A DNA stretch of 5,646 nucleotides from Alphaproteobacteria bacterium (GTDB taxonomy: Bacteria > Pseudomonadota > Alphaproteobacteria > Rhodobacterales > Rhodobacteraceae). A program made the translations under genes and the position numbers. Below are positions 1-5,646 of the stretch, in pieces (within the stretch, counting starts at the first letter, position 1; every line of letters starts with the position of its first letter). The notes beneath the pieces were generated by a model. It worked only from the letters and a program-made list of their open reading frames with translations. It searched no databases and was not told where the DNA came from. The stretch covers positions 1 through 5,646 of the forward strand of contig RFGD01000031.1 of assembly GCA_003696705.1 (NCBI GenBank). Reading direction: 5' to 3'.

Positions 1-2
1 CC

Positions 3-683
3 GAGCTCGTGCGGGACGACCTCGTCCGCCACAAGGCGCCATCCCAGGGGCGCAAGTCGCGCCTCGGTGACGGCGCGGCCCTTGCGGTGAAGCGCCGGCG
101 CCTGCCCCGGCACCGCCGTCTGGACAAGCGCCGCCGTGCCCGGGCGGAACGGGGCGACACGAAGGGCACCGCGCGCGCGCCGTTCGGCCTCGGCCAGGTT
201 CGCCCCCGCCACGGCATAGGCGATGACCTTCACGGTGGCCACCATCTGGCCGGCACGCACCCGCGCCCAGGGCGCCGCGGTCGCGAAGGTCAGAAGCGGG
301 TCGACGGCATTCACCGCATCGACGGCCCCCGCATCGACCACGAGGACGCCGGCCGCCTCGGCGCGCAGGTTCACACGCCCCGTGAAAGGCGGCTCGAGGC
401 GAAGGCCCCGCGCGCGGGCAAGGGCGGTCACTGCCGCGTCCTCGGGCAAGGGGGACGAAGCCCCGGCGACGGCAGCTGCCAGGCGCCAGGCGGCCGCGTC
501 CTCGTGGACGTCGCCGGGCTCGAGCCGCGCCGCGATGATGTCCTTGTGTCCCGCGGCCGCAAGCGCCGCGATGTCGGCGGCGTCAAGCCGTTGGCCCTTG
601 CGAAGCCGGCACCCGGCCAGCGCGATGGAATGGGCGAGGATCGCCCCCTCGGCCTCGGACAGCGGGACGGGTCCGAATTTCAC
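3..683 (-). CDS. Molybdopterin-binding protein (MoeA-like/MoCF), partial; probable N-terminal part of a molybdopterin-binding/NTP-transferase fusion
   Basis: The gene runs off the left edge, leaving 227 complete codons from the N-terminus. It starts at a GTG (681-683) that overlaps the XdhC stop as GTGA, with a GGAGG site 5 nt upstream. The protein opens MKFGPVPLSEAEGAILAHS, which I recognise as the start of alphaproteobacterial proteins that join a molybdopterin-binding (MoeA-like/MoCF_biosynth) region to a MobA-like nucleotidyltransferase, usually a little over 500 residues in all. Residues ~1-60 form the conserved opening (RLRKGQRL, LAAAGHKDI, ARLEPGDVHEDAAA). Residues 99-159 hold PFTGRVNLRAE and a GQMVATVKVIAYAV stretch. 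The MoCF-like domain begins near residue 178 and is cut within ADEVVPHE. The transferase half is inferred from the family and lies outside the window. Its likely role is cytoplasmic: handling molybdopterin and forming the dinucleotide cofactor for the enzyme served by this operon. Full length and transferase activity cannot be seen here. Confidence 0.82.
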   Translation of the reverse strand, partial: MKFGPVPLSEAEGAILAHSIALAGCRLRKGQRLDAADIAALAAAGHKDIIAARLEPGDVHEDAAAWRLAAAVAGASSPLPEDAAVTALARARGLRLEPPFTGRVNLRAEAAGVLVVDAGAVDAVNAVDPLLTFATAAPWARVRAGQMVATVKVIAYAVAGANLAEAERRARGALRVAPFRPGTAALVQTAVPGQAPALHRKGRAVTEARLAPLGWRLVADEVVPHEL

Positions 684-1678
684 TGGCCCCTCCGCAATGC
701 GCGCGTGATCTCGGCCAGCGTCGCGACGGCGATTTCGGCCGGTGTGACCGCGCCGATGTCGAGGCCCACGGGGGCGTGAATGCGGGAAATTTCGGCCTCG
801 GAGAACCCCGCGGCCCCGAGGCGCGCAACCCGCTTGGCGTGCGTGCGCGTCGACCCGAGGGCGCCGATGTAGAAGGCATCGGATCGCAGCGCCACCTCAA
901 GCGCCGGGTCGTCGATCTTCGGATCGTGCGACAGCGCGACCACGGCCGTGCGCGCGTCCGGCGCAAGGGCGGCCAGCGCCTCGTCGGGCCAGTCATGGCT
1001 GATGCGCTCGCCCGGAAAGCGCGCGGCCGAGGCGAAGGTCTCTCTCGGGTCGATGAGGAACGGATCGAAACCGGCCAGCCGCGCCATGCGCACAAGGGGC
1101 TGGGCGATGTGGCCCGCCCCGATCACCGCCAGGCGCAGGGGCGGATTGTGGATGACGGCAAGCCGGCGGTCGTCGAGCATCCCCGAACGATCGCGGCGGA
1201 ACATCTCGGCAAGACCTTCCTCGTCGGGCCCGGCAAGCCGGCGTGCCCAGGTTTCGATGTCGGTGACGACGGCCACCGGCCGGCGCGCGGCGCGCGCGGC
1301 CACCAGCTCGGCCAGAAGCGTCTCGGGCACCCCGTCGCCCGTGGCCACGGGCTCGACCAGCACCCGGATCGTGCCGCCACAGGCCAGCCCGACGGAAAAG
1401 GCGTCCTCGTCCGAGACGCCGAAGCTCAGAAGCCGCGGCCGCCCGTCCTCGAGCGCCTCGAGCGCCTCGGCCACCACCGCCCCCTCGACACACCCGCCGG
1501 AAACCGATCCGACAAGCTCGCCCTCGCCCGAGATGGCAAGTTGGCTGCCGGCCTGGCGCGGTGCCGAGCCCCAGGTCTCGACCACCGTCGCGATCGCCGC
1601 GCCGCGCCCCGAGCGATGCCAGTCGAGCGCCGCCTCGGGAATGGCGTCATGCGCGGCCCTGTCCGTCTCTGCCGTCAT
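680..1678 (-). CDS. XdhC/CoxF family molybdenum-cofactor chaperone
   Basis: Complete protein of 332 residues. XdhC proteins bind molybdenum cofactor, protect it while its sulfido ligand is added, and pass it to a molybdenum hydroxylase; they are not part of the final enzyme. The N-terminal XdhC_CoxI domain covers about residues 14-112 and shows GSVSGGCVEG (58-67) and GLACGGTIRVLVEP (97-110), each with a cysteine typical of the CoxF/CoxI branch. The C-terminal Rossmann-type XdhC_C domain covers about 183-325 and shows VIGAGHIAQPL (185-195), IGALGSTRTHAKR (271-283) and IHAPVGLDIGAVTPAEIAV (300-318). The ATG start at 1676-1678 overlaps the upstream CoxE-like stop as ATGA and has a GGGGGG site 5 nt before it, so translation is probably coupled. 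The D-E-XdhC order matches coxD-coxE-coxF of carboxydotrophs, but sequence alone does not separate a CO dehydrogenase client from a xanthine dehydrogenase-like one. Confidence 0.92.
   Translation of the reverse strand: MTAETDRAAHDAIPEAALDWHRSGRGAAIATVVETWGSAPRQAGSQLAISGEGELVGSVSGGCVEGAVVAEALEALEDGRPRLLSFGVSDEDAFSVGLACGGTIRVLVEPVATGDGVPETLLAELVAARAARRPVAVVTDIETWARRLAGPDEEGLAEMFRRDRSGMLDDRRLAVIHNPPLRLAVIGAGHIAQPLVRMARLAGFDPFLIDPRETFASAARFPGERISHDWPDEALAALAPDARTAVVALSHDPKIDDPALEVALRSDAFYIGALGSTRTHAKRVARLGAAGFSEAEISRIHAPVGLDIGAVTPAEIAVATLAEITRALRRGQ
689..693 (-). promoter_or_regulatory. Shine-Dalgarno site supporting the GTG start of the molybdopterin-binding gene
   Basis: GGAGG on the minus strand lies 5 nt before the GTG at 681-683, inside the last codons of the XdhC gene. 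It supports the non-ATG start and coupled translation through the GTGA overlap. Confidence 0.8.
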
Positions 1679-3009
1679 CGCGTCCCCCCTTTCAACGCCC
1701 CGTCAGCACCGGCCCCGCCCCCGTCGGACACGGCAACGAGCTGCCGCATGCGGTCCAGCTCGCCCCGGTCGCCCGAATTCGACAGCGCCTCGGCCAGCGC
1801 CTCGAGCGAGGCGACGTTGTGGCCCGCGCGGAAGCTGTCGACATGGGGCAACATCGCCGCGATGCCGCGCGCACGCGGCGCGAACTCGGCCCAGCGCAAC
1901 AGCGGGTTGACCCAGACGAGGCGCCGACAGGAAAGGTGCAGCCGCTCCATCTCGGCCTCGAGGACGGCGGGATCGCCGCGGTCAAGCCCGTCCGAAATCA
2001 GAAGCACCACCGCCCCCTGGGTCAGCACCCGCCGCGACCAGGCGCGGTTGAAGGCATGCAGGCATTCGCCGATGCGCGTCCCGCCCTGCCAGTCCTGCGC
2101 CTCGGCGCCCGCCGCGGCAAGGGCCACATCGACGTCGCGGTTCTCGAGATGGCGCGTGATGTTCGTCAGCCGCGTGCCGAAGGTGAAGGCATGGACGCGC
2201 GACCAGCGGGCGCCCGTGGCGGTGCCGTGCCGCCGTCCCGCATTGGCAAGGCTGTGCAGGAAATGCAGGACGGCCCGGGAATAGGCCGACATGCTGCCCG
2301 AGATGTCGCAGATGGCGACGAGCGCCGGCCAGCGTTCGCGCCGGCGCTTCATCCGCAGGCGGTCCACCTCGCCGCCGCGGCGGGCCGCATCGGCAAGGGT
2401 GCGGCGCCAGTCGGGGATGCGACCGGCGGGGTGCGCAATGCTGCGCCGCGCCGGCATCGGGCGCACCGGCATCCCGAGACGCGCCAGCATGCGCCGCGCC
2501 GCCGCCATCTCGGCCCCGGTCATGAGCTCGAAGTCAAGCGTGCGCAGCCGCTCCTCGGCCGAGCCGGTCTCGGCGGCGTCGACCTCGATCTCGACGCTGT
2601 CCTCGGCGGCCGCTTCGAGCTCGGGGCCCGGGCGGTCGCGGGCGCCGTCGAGAAGCGCCTCGGCGGCGCGGCGCTCGGCCGGGGCGGCCTGGCGCTCGGG
2701 CTGGACGCCCCGCACGCTGGGCAGGAGAAGCGACATCATGTGTTCGAGATAGCGCGGATCGCGCCAGTAGAGGCGGAAGACCTGCCGGAAGACCTCGGAA
2801 TGTTCGCGGCGCGACACGAGGCTGGCGTGCAGCGTCCAGAAGAAGTCTTCCCGGCTGGTGAAGCCTGCCAGCGCCACGGCGCGGATCGCATCGACCGTCC
2901 GGCCCGTTCCCACCGGCAGGCCCGCCGCCCTCAGCGCACGGACAAAGTGCACGATGTTGGCGACAAGTCTGCCGTCCTCGGGGATATCGCGCGCCGCTTG
3001 CGCCTCCAT
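1675..3009 (-). CDS. coxE: CoxE-like von Willebrand factor A domain protein
   Basis: Protein of 444 residues from the ATG at 3007-3009. The family partners with a MoxR/CoxD AAA+ ATPase; in CO-oxidising bacteria it is needed for maturation of the CO dehydrogenase active site and probably works as a metal-dependent adaptor. The conserved N-terminal region (about 8-120) includes EDGRLVANIVHFVRALR, REDFFWTLHA and VFRLYWRDPRYLEHMM. A variable acidic linker follows (about 123-160). The VWA domain (about 229-390) has the MIDAS motif DISGS (D235, S237, S239), the MIDAS threonine in GGTRIGECL (T311) and LLISDGLDRGD with D340, so the metal site looks intact. The reading frame stays open upstream to a TTG at 3151-3153, which would add 48 residues. 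I rejected that start because it has no Shine-Dalgarno site and the added part is Gly/Ala/Lys-rich with codons rare here (AGA, CGA, CGA, GCA just before the ATG). A purine-rich AGGGAAGG lies about 11 nt before the chosen ATG, so this start is less firm than its neighbours'. Confidence 0.9.
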   Translation of the reverse strand: MEAQAARDIPEDGRLVANIVHFVRALRAAGLPVGTGRTVDAIRAVALAGFTSREDFFWTLHASLVSRREHSEVFRQVFRLYWRDPRYLEHMMSLLLPSVRGVQPERQAAPAERRAAEALLDGARDRPGPELEAAAEDSVEIEVDAAETGSAEERLRTLDFELMTGAEMAAARRMLARLGMPVRPMPARRSIAHPAGRIPDWRRTLADAARRGGEVDRLRMKRRRERWPALVAICDISGSMSAYSRAVLHFLHSLANAGRRHGTATGARWSRVHAFTFGTRLTNITRHLENRDVDVALAAAGAEAQDWQGGTRIGECLHAFNRAWSRRVLTQGAVVLLISDGLDRGDPAVLEAEMERLHLSCRRLVWVNPLLRWAEFAPRARGIAAMLPHVDSFRAGHNVASLEALAEALSNSGDRGELDRMRQLVAVSDGGGAGADGALKGGTR

Positions 3010-3081
3010 TGCTCGTCGTGCCTTCCCTCTGGCTTCCTGCGCCTCGCCGCCGCCTTGCCCGTCCTTCGCCCGCGCCCCTGC

Positions 3082-3114
3082 GGCGCCTGGGCAGGTTGGC
3101 CGGCCCGCGGCGCC
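3082..3114. repeat. GC-rich inverted repeat in the coxD-coxE gap
   Basis: Within the 159-nt stretch between the coxD stop and the chosen coxE ATG, GGCGCC (3082-3087) pairs with GGCGCC (3109-3114), and GGGC (3089-3092) pairs with GCCC (3103-3106), leaving a 10-nt loop. On the transcribed strand no U-run follows, so it is not a standard intrinsic terminator. It could be an RNA processing or stability element inside the operon, or a by-product of high GC content. The rest of the gap shows only purine-rich sequence on the transcribed strand near coxE. Confidence 0.35.
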
Positions 3115-3168
3115 CTTCGCCTCAGAGGTGGGAACGCCGCCCTTTCGGCTCAACCCCGGGCGCGCCGC

Positions 3169-4083
3169 TCAGTCGCCCGCCTCGACCTCGGTGCGGACGT
3201 CGGCCAGGATCTTCTCGACCTCGCTGCCGGCGATCTTCTGGATGTCGTCGCGATACTTCAGAAGCGCGCCCAGCGTGTCGACGATGACGTCGGGGCTGAG
3301 CTCGACGACATCGAGTGCCAGAAGCGCCTTGGCCCAGTCGATCGTCTCGGCCACGCCGGGGCGCTTGAACAGATCCTCGGCGCGAAGCCGCTGCACGAAG
3401 GCCACGACCTCCCGCGACAGCTTTTCCGAGGCCTCGGGCACACGGGCGGCCAGGATCTCCATCTCTCGGGCAAAGCCGGGATAGTCGAGCCAGTGATAGA
3501 GGCAGCGCCGTTTCAGCGCGTCATGCACCTCGCGGGTGCGGTTCGAGGTGATGACCACGATCGGCGGTCGCTCGGCCCGGAAGGTGCCAAGCTCGGGAAT
3601 CGTCACCTGGTAGTCCGACAGCGCCTCCAGAAGGAAGGCCTCGAACGGCTCGTCGGTGCGGTCGATCTCGTCGATCAGAAGGACCGGCGGACCGCCCGGC
3701 TGCGGCGTCATCGCCTCGAGAAGCGGGCGCCGGATCAGGAACTTGTCGGAAAAGAGCTCGTCCGTCAGCGTCTCGCGGTCGGTGCCCTCGACGACCTCGG
3801 CCGTGCGGATCGCGATCATCTGCGCCGCGAAGTTCCATTCGTAGACGGCGGCAGTCGCATCAAGGCCCTCGTAGCACTGAAGGCGGATCAGGCGGCGGCC
3901 GAGCGAGGCGGCAAGCACCTTCGCGATCTCGGTCTTGCCGACGCCCGCCTCGCCCTCGAGAAAGAGCGGCCGGTCGAGCCTGAGGCTCAGGAAGACGACG
4001 GTCGCAAGCGCGCGGTCGGCCACGTAGTTCTGCGACCTGAGCAGCGCCTCGACCTCTTCAATCGACGCGGCGACCTCTGACAT
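3169..4083 (-). CDS. coxD: CoxD-like MoxR-family AAA+ ATPase
   Basis: Protein of 304 residues from the ATG at 4081-4083. MoxR-type AAA+ ATPases are ATP-driven chaperones that pair with VWA proteins. The founding CoxD acts on the copper-sulfur-molybdenum cluster of aerobic CO dehydrogenase. The Walker A motif is GEAGVGKT (44-51), Walker B is VLLIDEID (134-141), sensor 1 is ITSNRTREVHD (178-188, with N181), and the Arg-finger region is ALKRRC (190-195). The C-terminal lid contains PGVAETIDWAKAL (about 242-254). All ATPase signatures are present, so the protein is expected to be active. A GGGGG site lies 5 nt before the ATG; an in-frame GTG 12 nt further upstream (4093-4095) has no comparable site. 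It is the first gene of the leftward operon, divergent from gcdH. The strong match to the CoxD branch (LQCYEGLD, YEWNFAAQ) and the following CoxE-like gene support the name; the client enzyme is not shown. Confidence 0.92.
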   Translation of the reverse strand: MSEVAASIEEVEALLRSQNYVADRALATVVFLSLRLDRPLFLEGEAGVGKTEIAKVLAASLGRRLIRLQCYEGLDATAAVYEWNFAAQMIAIRTAEVVEGTDRETLTDELFSDKFLIRRPLLEAMTPQPGGPPVLLIDEIDRTDEPFEAFLLEALSDYQVTIPELGTFRAERPPIVVITSNRTREVHDALKRRCLYHWLDYPGFAREMEILAARVPEASEKLSREVVAFVQRLRAEDLFKRPGVAETIDWAKALLALDVVELSPDVIVDTLGALLKYRDDIQKIAGSEVEKILADVRTEVEAGD

Positions 4084-4112
4084 GCGTGCCCCCACTACAT
4101 CCGTTGGCGTTC

Positions 4113-4140
4113 ATGCTGCATAGCGGCGGGACAAGGTCAA
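4113..4140 (-). promoter_or_regulatory. Candidate sigma-70-type promoter for the cox-like maturation operon
   Basis: On the minus strand a TTGACC hexamer (4135-4140) matches five of six -35 consensus bases. It is followed after 16 nt by CAGCAT (4113-4118), a weak -10 that keeps the conserved second A and final T. Transcription would begin near 4106, giving a leader of about 23 nt before the coxD ATG. The -35 is the strongest such match on this strand in the spacer, but the -10 is poor, so this is a prediction only. Confidence 0.35.
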
Positions 4141-4177
4141 CCGGGAAGTGCGCCGGGCGGGCCGCAGCGCCGGGGGA

Positions 4178-4206
4178 TTGCCAGCCACCATGGCGCCGGA
4201 TATTCG
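4178..4206 (+). promoter_or_regulatory. Weak candidate promoter for gcdH
   Basis: TTGCCA (4178-4183) could serve as a -35. With a 17-nt spacer it reaches TATTCG (4201-4206), and GATATT (4199-4204) is a slightly better -10 but with a 15-nt spacer. Either would start transcription roughly 20 nt before the gcdH start codon. The match is modest and in a GC-rich genome could be chance. Confidence 0.25.
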
Positions 4207-4217
4207 TTGCAGACGAA
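4203..4217. promoter_or_regulatory. Perfect inverted repeat TTCGT-N5-ACGAA upstream of gcdH, possible operator
   Basis: The two 5-bp arms (4203-4207 and 4213-4217) are exact inverted complements around TGCAG. Inside it, T4204 and A4216 fit the T-N11-A pattern of LysR-type regulator sites, a class known to control gcdH in other proteobacteria. The repeat overlaps the candidate -10 and ends 6 nt before the Shine-Dalgarno site, a position suited to repression. Being only 5+5 bp, it could also be chance, and no regulator gene lies in the window. Confidence 0.35.
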
Positions 4218-4223
4218 ACGATC

Positions 4224-4229
4224 AGGAGG
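4224..4229 (+). promoter_or_regulatory. Shine-Dalgarno site of gcdH
   Basis: A perfect AGGAGG sits 5 nt before the ATG at 4235. It decides the gcdH start against the longer frame that is open back to 4148. Confidence 0.9.
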
Positions 4230-4234
4230 CGACA

Positions 4235-5455
4235 ATGCACGAAGGCGGCGGCCGGAAGGCCAAGGACAGCCCGGCCCTCGGGCCGTTCGACTGGAGCGAC
4301 CCGCTTCTTCTCGAGGATCTCTTGACCGAGGAGGAGCGCATGATGCGCGACGCGGCACGCGCCTATGCGAACGACCGCTTGCGCCCGCGCGTGATCGCCG
4401 CCTTCCGCGAGGAACGCACCGACCCGGAGATCTTCCGCGAAATGGGGGAAATGGGCCTTCTGGGCGTGACGTTGCCCGAAAGCGTCGGCGGCCTCGGCGC
4501 CTCCTATGTCACCTACGGGCTTGTCGCCCGAGAGATCGAGCGGGTGGATTCGGGCTTTCGCTCGATGATGAGCGTGCAGTCGTCGCTGGTCATGTATCCC
4601 ATTCACGCCTACGGCTCGGAAGCGCAGCGGCAGAAGTATCTGCCGGGGCTGGCCCGGGGCGAGCTTGTCGGGTGTTTCGGCCTGACCGAACCCGAGTCGG
4701 GCTCGGACCCCGGCAGCATGACGACGCGCGCCGAAGCCTTCCGCGGCGGCTATCGGCTGACGGGCAACAAGATGTGGATATCGAACGCGCCCATCGCCGA
4801 TGTCTTCGTCGTCTGGGCGAAGTCCGAGGCCCACGGCGGCAAGATCCGGGGCTTCATCCTCGAGAAGGGGATGAAGGGCCTGTCGGCGCCGAAGATCGCG
4901 GGCAAGATGAGCCTTCGCACCTCGGTCACGGGCGAGATCGTGATGGACGGCGTCGAGGTCGGCGAGGACGCGCTCCTGCCTGGCGTCGAGGGTCTGAAGG
5001 GGCCGTTCGGCTGTCTGAACCGGGCGCGCTACGGCATCGCCTGGGGCGCCATGGGCGCGGCCGAGTTCTGCTGGCACGCGGCCCGCGCCTACGGGCTCGA
5101 ACGCCGGCAGTTCGGTCGGCCGCTCGCACAGAACCAGCTATACCAGCGCAAGCTTGCCGACATGCAGACCGAGATCGCGCTTGGCCTGCACGCGGCACTG
5201 CGCGTCGGGCGCATGATGGACGCCGGCACCGCCTCGCCCGAGGCCATCAGCCTCATCAAGCGCAACAATTGCGGCAAGGCGCTCGAGATCGCCCGCATGG
5301 CCCGCGACATGCACGGGGGCAACGGCATCTCCGAGGAATTCGAGGTCATGCGGCACATGGTCAACCTCGAGACGGTGAACACCTACGAGGGCACGCATGA
5401 CATCCATGCCCTGATCCTCGGGCGTGCGCAGACCGGCCTTCAGGCGTTCTTCTGA
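4235..5455 (+). CDS. gcdH: Glutaryl-CoA dehydrogenase (acyl-CoA dehydrogenase family)
   Basis: Complete protein of 406 residues. It oxidises and decarboxylates glutaryl-CoA to crotonyl-CoA and CO2 with FAD, passing electrons to electron-transfer flavoprotein, in the breakdown of lysine, tryptophan and glutarate in the cytoplasm. The N-terminal helical domain (about 30-145) contains SGFRSMMSVQSSLVM (106-120); R109 corresponds to the arginine that marks glutaryl-CoA dehydrogenases (Arg94 in the human enzyme). The middle beta domain has CFGLTEPESGSDPGSM (147-162) and NKMWISNAP (178-186). The C-terminal domain has RRQFGRPLAQNQ (290-301), the GGNGISEEF motif (361-369) and the catalytic base E385 within TYEGTHDIHALILGRA. 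The start at 4235 is chosen because a perfect AGGAGG lies 5 nt upstream; the frame is open further upstream to a GTG at 4148, but nothing supports that start. It is transcribed alone on the plus strand, divergent from coxD, with no other lysine-degradation gene in view. Confidence 0.96.
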   Translation: MHEGGGRKAKDSPALGPFDWSDPLLLEDLLTEEERMMRDAARAYANDRLRPRVIAAFREERTDPEIFREMGEMGLLGVTLPESVGGLGASYVTYGLVAREIERVDSGFRSMMSVQSSLVMYPIHAYGSEAQRQKYLPGLARGELVGCFGLTEPESGSDPGSMTTRAEAFRGGYRLTGNKMWISNAPIADVFVVWAKSEAHGGKIRGFILEKGMKGLSAPKIAGKMSLRTSVTGEIVMDGVEVGEDALLPGVEGLKGPFGCLNRARYGIAWGAMGAAEFCWHAARAYGLERRQFGRPLAQNQLYQRKLADMQTEIALGLHAALRVGRMMDAGTASPEAISLIKRNNCGKALEIARMARDMHGGNGISEEFEVMRHMVNLETVNTYEGTHDIHALILGRAQTGLQAFF

Positions 5456-5487
5456 TCCCCCGGCGGCGCTCGCCCGGGTGCCCGCGC

Positions 5488-5646
5488 CTAGTGCTGTGTC
5501 GCGCCCCGGCGCTCGACGGTGAAGAAGAAGTCGGGCGGCAGGTCGTCGTCGAACACGATCTTGTCGGGCACTGCATCCGGTCCGGCCAGGAAGACATTCG
5601 CGCCGAAATGACGGTGCATGCGTGACAGGCGCCGCATGCGCTCGGA
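5488..5646 (-). CDS. C-terminal fragment of an unidentified protein (partial at the right edge)
   Basis: A minus-strand frame enters from the right edge and ends at a TAG (5488-5490), giving the last 52 residues of a protein whose start lies outside the window. It contains HRHFGANVFLAGPDAVPDKI followed by an acidic and aromatic stretch VFDDDLPPDFFFTVERR. Third positions are strongly G/C and the composition is balanced, unlike the Arg/Pro/Ala-rich shadow frames nearby, which is why I treat it as real coding sequence. It converges on gcdH, with only 32 nt between the two stop codons. I do not recognise the family from this tail and assign no function; no membrane segment or cysteine motif is present. 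Confidence 0.6.
   Translation of the reverse strand, partial: SERMRRLSRMHRHFGANVFLAGPDAVPDKIVFDDDLPPDFFFTVERRGATQH

Larger units (their letters stand above)
4084..4234. promoter_or_regulatory. Divergent intergenic region between coxD and gcdH
   Basis: This 151-bp spacer separates the start codons of two divergent transcription units, so it must hold promoters for both or receive read-through from neither. Its centre (about 4141-4177) is extremely GC-rich, while both edges are more mixed. Candidate promoter elements, an inverted repeat near gcdH and a short palindrome near coxD are listed separately. No small ORF with a convincing ribosome binding site was seen inside it. Confidence 0.7.

Noticed and set aside
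9..779. Plus-strand open frame opposite the molybdopterin-binding gene (256 codons)
   Set aside because: Shadow of a minus-strand gene that has a recognisable N-terminus, a good ribosome site and proper operon spacing.
776..2284. Long plus-strand open frame opposite XdhC and the end of coxE (502 codons)
   Set aside because: Low-complexity Arg/Gly/Pro composition and no domain; the opposite strand encodes well-recognised proteins.
1561..4080. Very long open frame on the plus strand opposite coxE and coxD (839 codons)
   Set aside because: It is Arg/Pro/Ala/Gly-rich with no recognisable domain, lies antisense to two clear genes, and arises from the scarcity of stop codons at this GC content.
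4093..4095. Alternative GTG start for coxD, 12 nt upstream of the ATG
   Set aside because: The GGGGG ribosome site sits 5 nt before the ATG at 4083 and would lie inside the coding region if the GTG were used; the four extra residues have no family support.
4058..5077. Minus-strand open frame opposite gcdH (339 codons)
   Set aside because: Antisense to a full-length enzyme with its catalytic motifs; the translation is His/Arg/Ala-rich and matches nothing I recognise.
5456..5488. Possible bidirectional terminator between gcdH and the converging gene
   Set aside because: Only a 5-bp GGCGC/GCGCC stem with a 14-nt loop and no T-run on either strand; too weak to call in such GC-rich sequence.
5361..5597. 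Minus-strand 78-codon frame across the gcdH end and the right-edge gene
   Set aside because: Arg/Ser-rich shadow in another frame; the neighbouring frame ending at 5488 has much better coding character.

Overview
The window is about 70% GC, with G/C-rich third codon positions and strong Shine-Dalgarno sites about 5 nt from most starts. Gene content and protein style suggest an alphaproteobacterium, most likely of the Rhodobacterales (Paracoccus/Rhodobacter/Roseobacter relatives). This placement is inferred from protein resemblance, not from a marker gene.

Layout: four genes run leftward on the minus strand from about 4083 and continue past the left edge. In transcription order they are a MoxR-type AAA+ ATPase (CoxD-like, 3169-4083), a von Willebrand A protein (CoxE-like, 1675-3009), an XdhC/CoxF family protein (680-1678) and the N-terminal 227 residues of a molybdopterin-binding protein (3-683). 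The last three are tightly coupled: the CoxE/XdhC and XdhC/molybdopterin junctions are 4-bp ATGA and GTGA overlaps. CoxD and CoxE are separated by about 159 nt holding a GC-rich inverted repeat. On the plus strand, divergent from coxD across a 151-bp intergenic region, is a complete glutaryl-CoA dehydrogenase gene (gcdH, 4235-5455). Converging on gcdH from the right edge is the last 52 codons of an unidentified minus-strand gene (5488-5646).

How they work together: the leftward operon looks like the maturation module for a molybdenum hydroxylase of the CO-dehydrogenase/xanthine-dehydrogenase superfamily. In carboxydotrophs, CoxD and CoxE act after assembly of the apo-enzyme on the active-site metal cluster, XdhC-type proteins carry and protect the molybdenum cofactor, and molybdopterin-binding/nucleotidyltransferase fusions are linked to making the dinucleotide cofactor. 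No structural subunit (coxM, coxS, coxL) is in the window, so the client enzyme is unknown. gcdH belongs to lysine/tryptophan/glutarate catabolism and is probably only a divergent neighbour, although the two units share a short regulatory region.

I see no tRNA, rRNA, CRISPR array, transposon or prophage feature. The window reads as ordinary chromosomal metabolism. The points most worth a second look are the orphan maturation operon, the inverted repeat upstream of gcdH, and the coxD-coxE gap.
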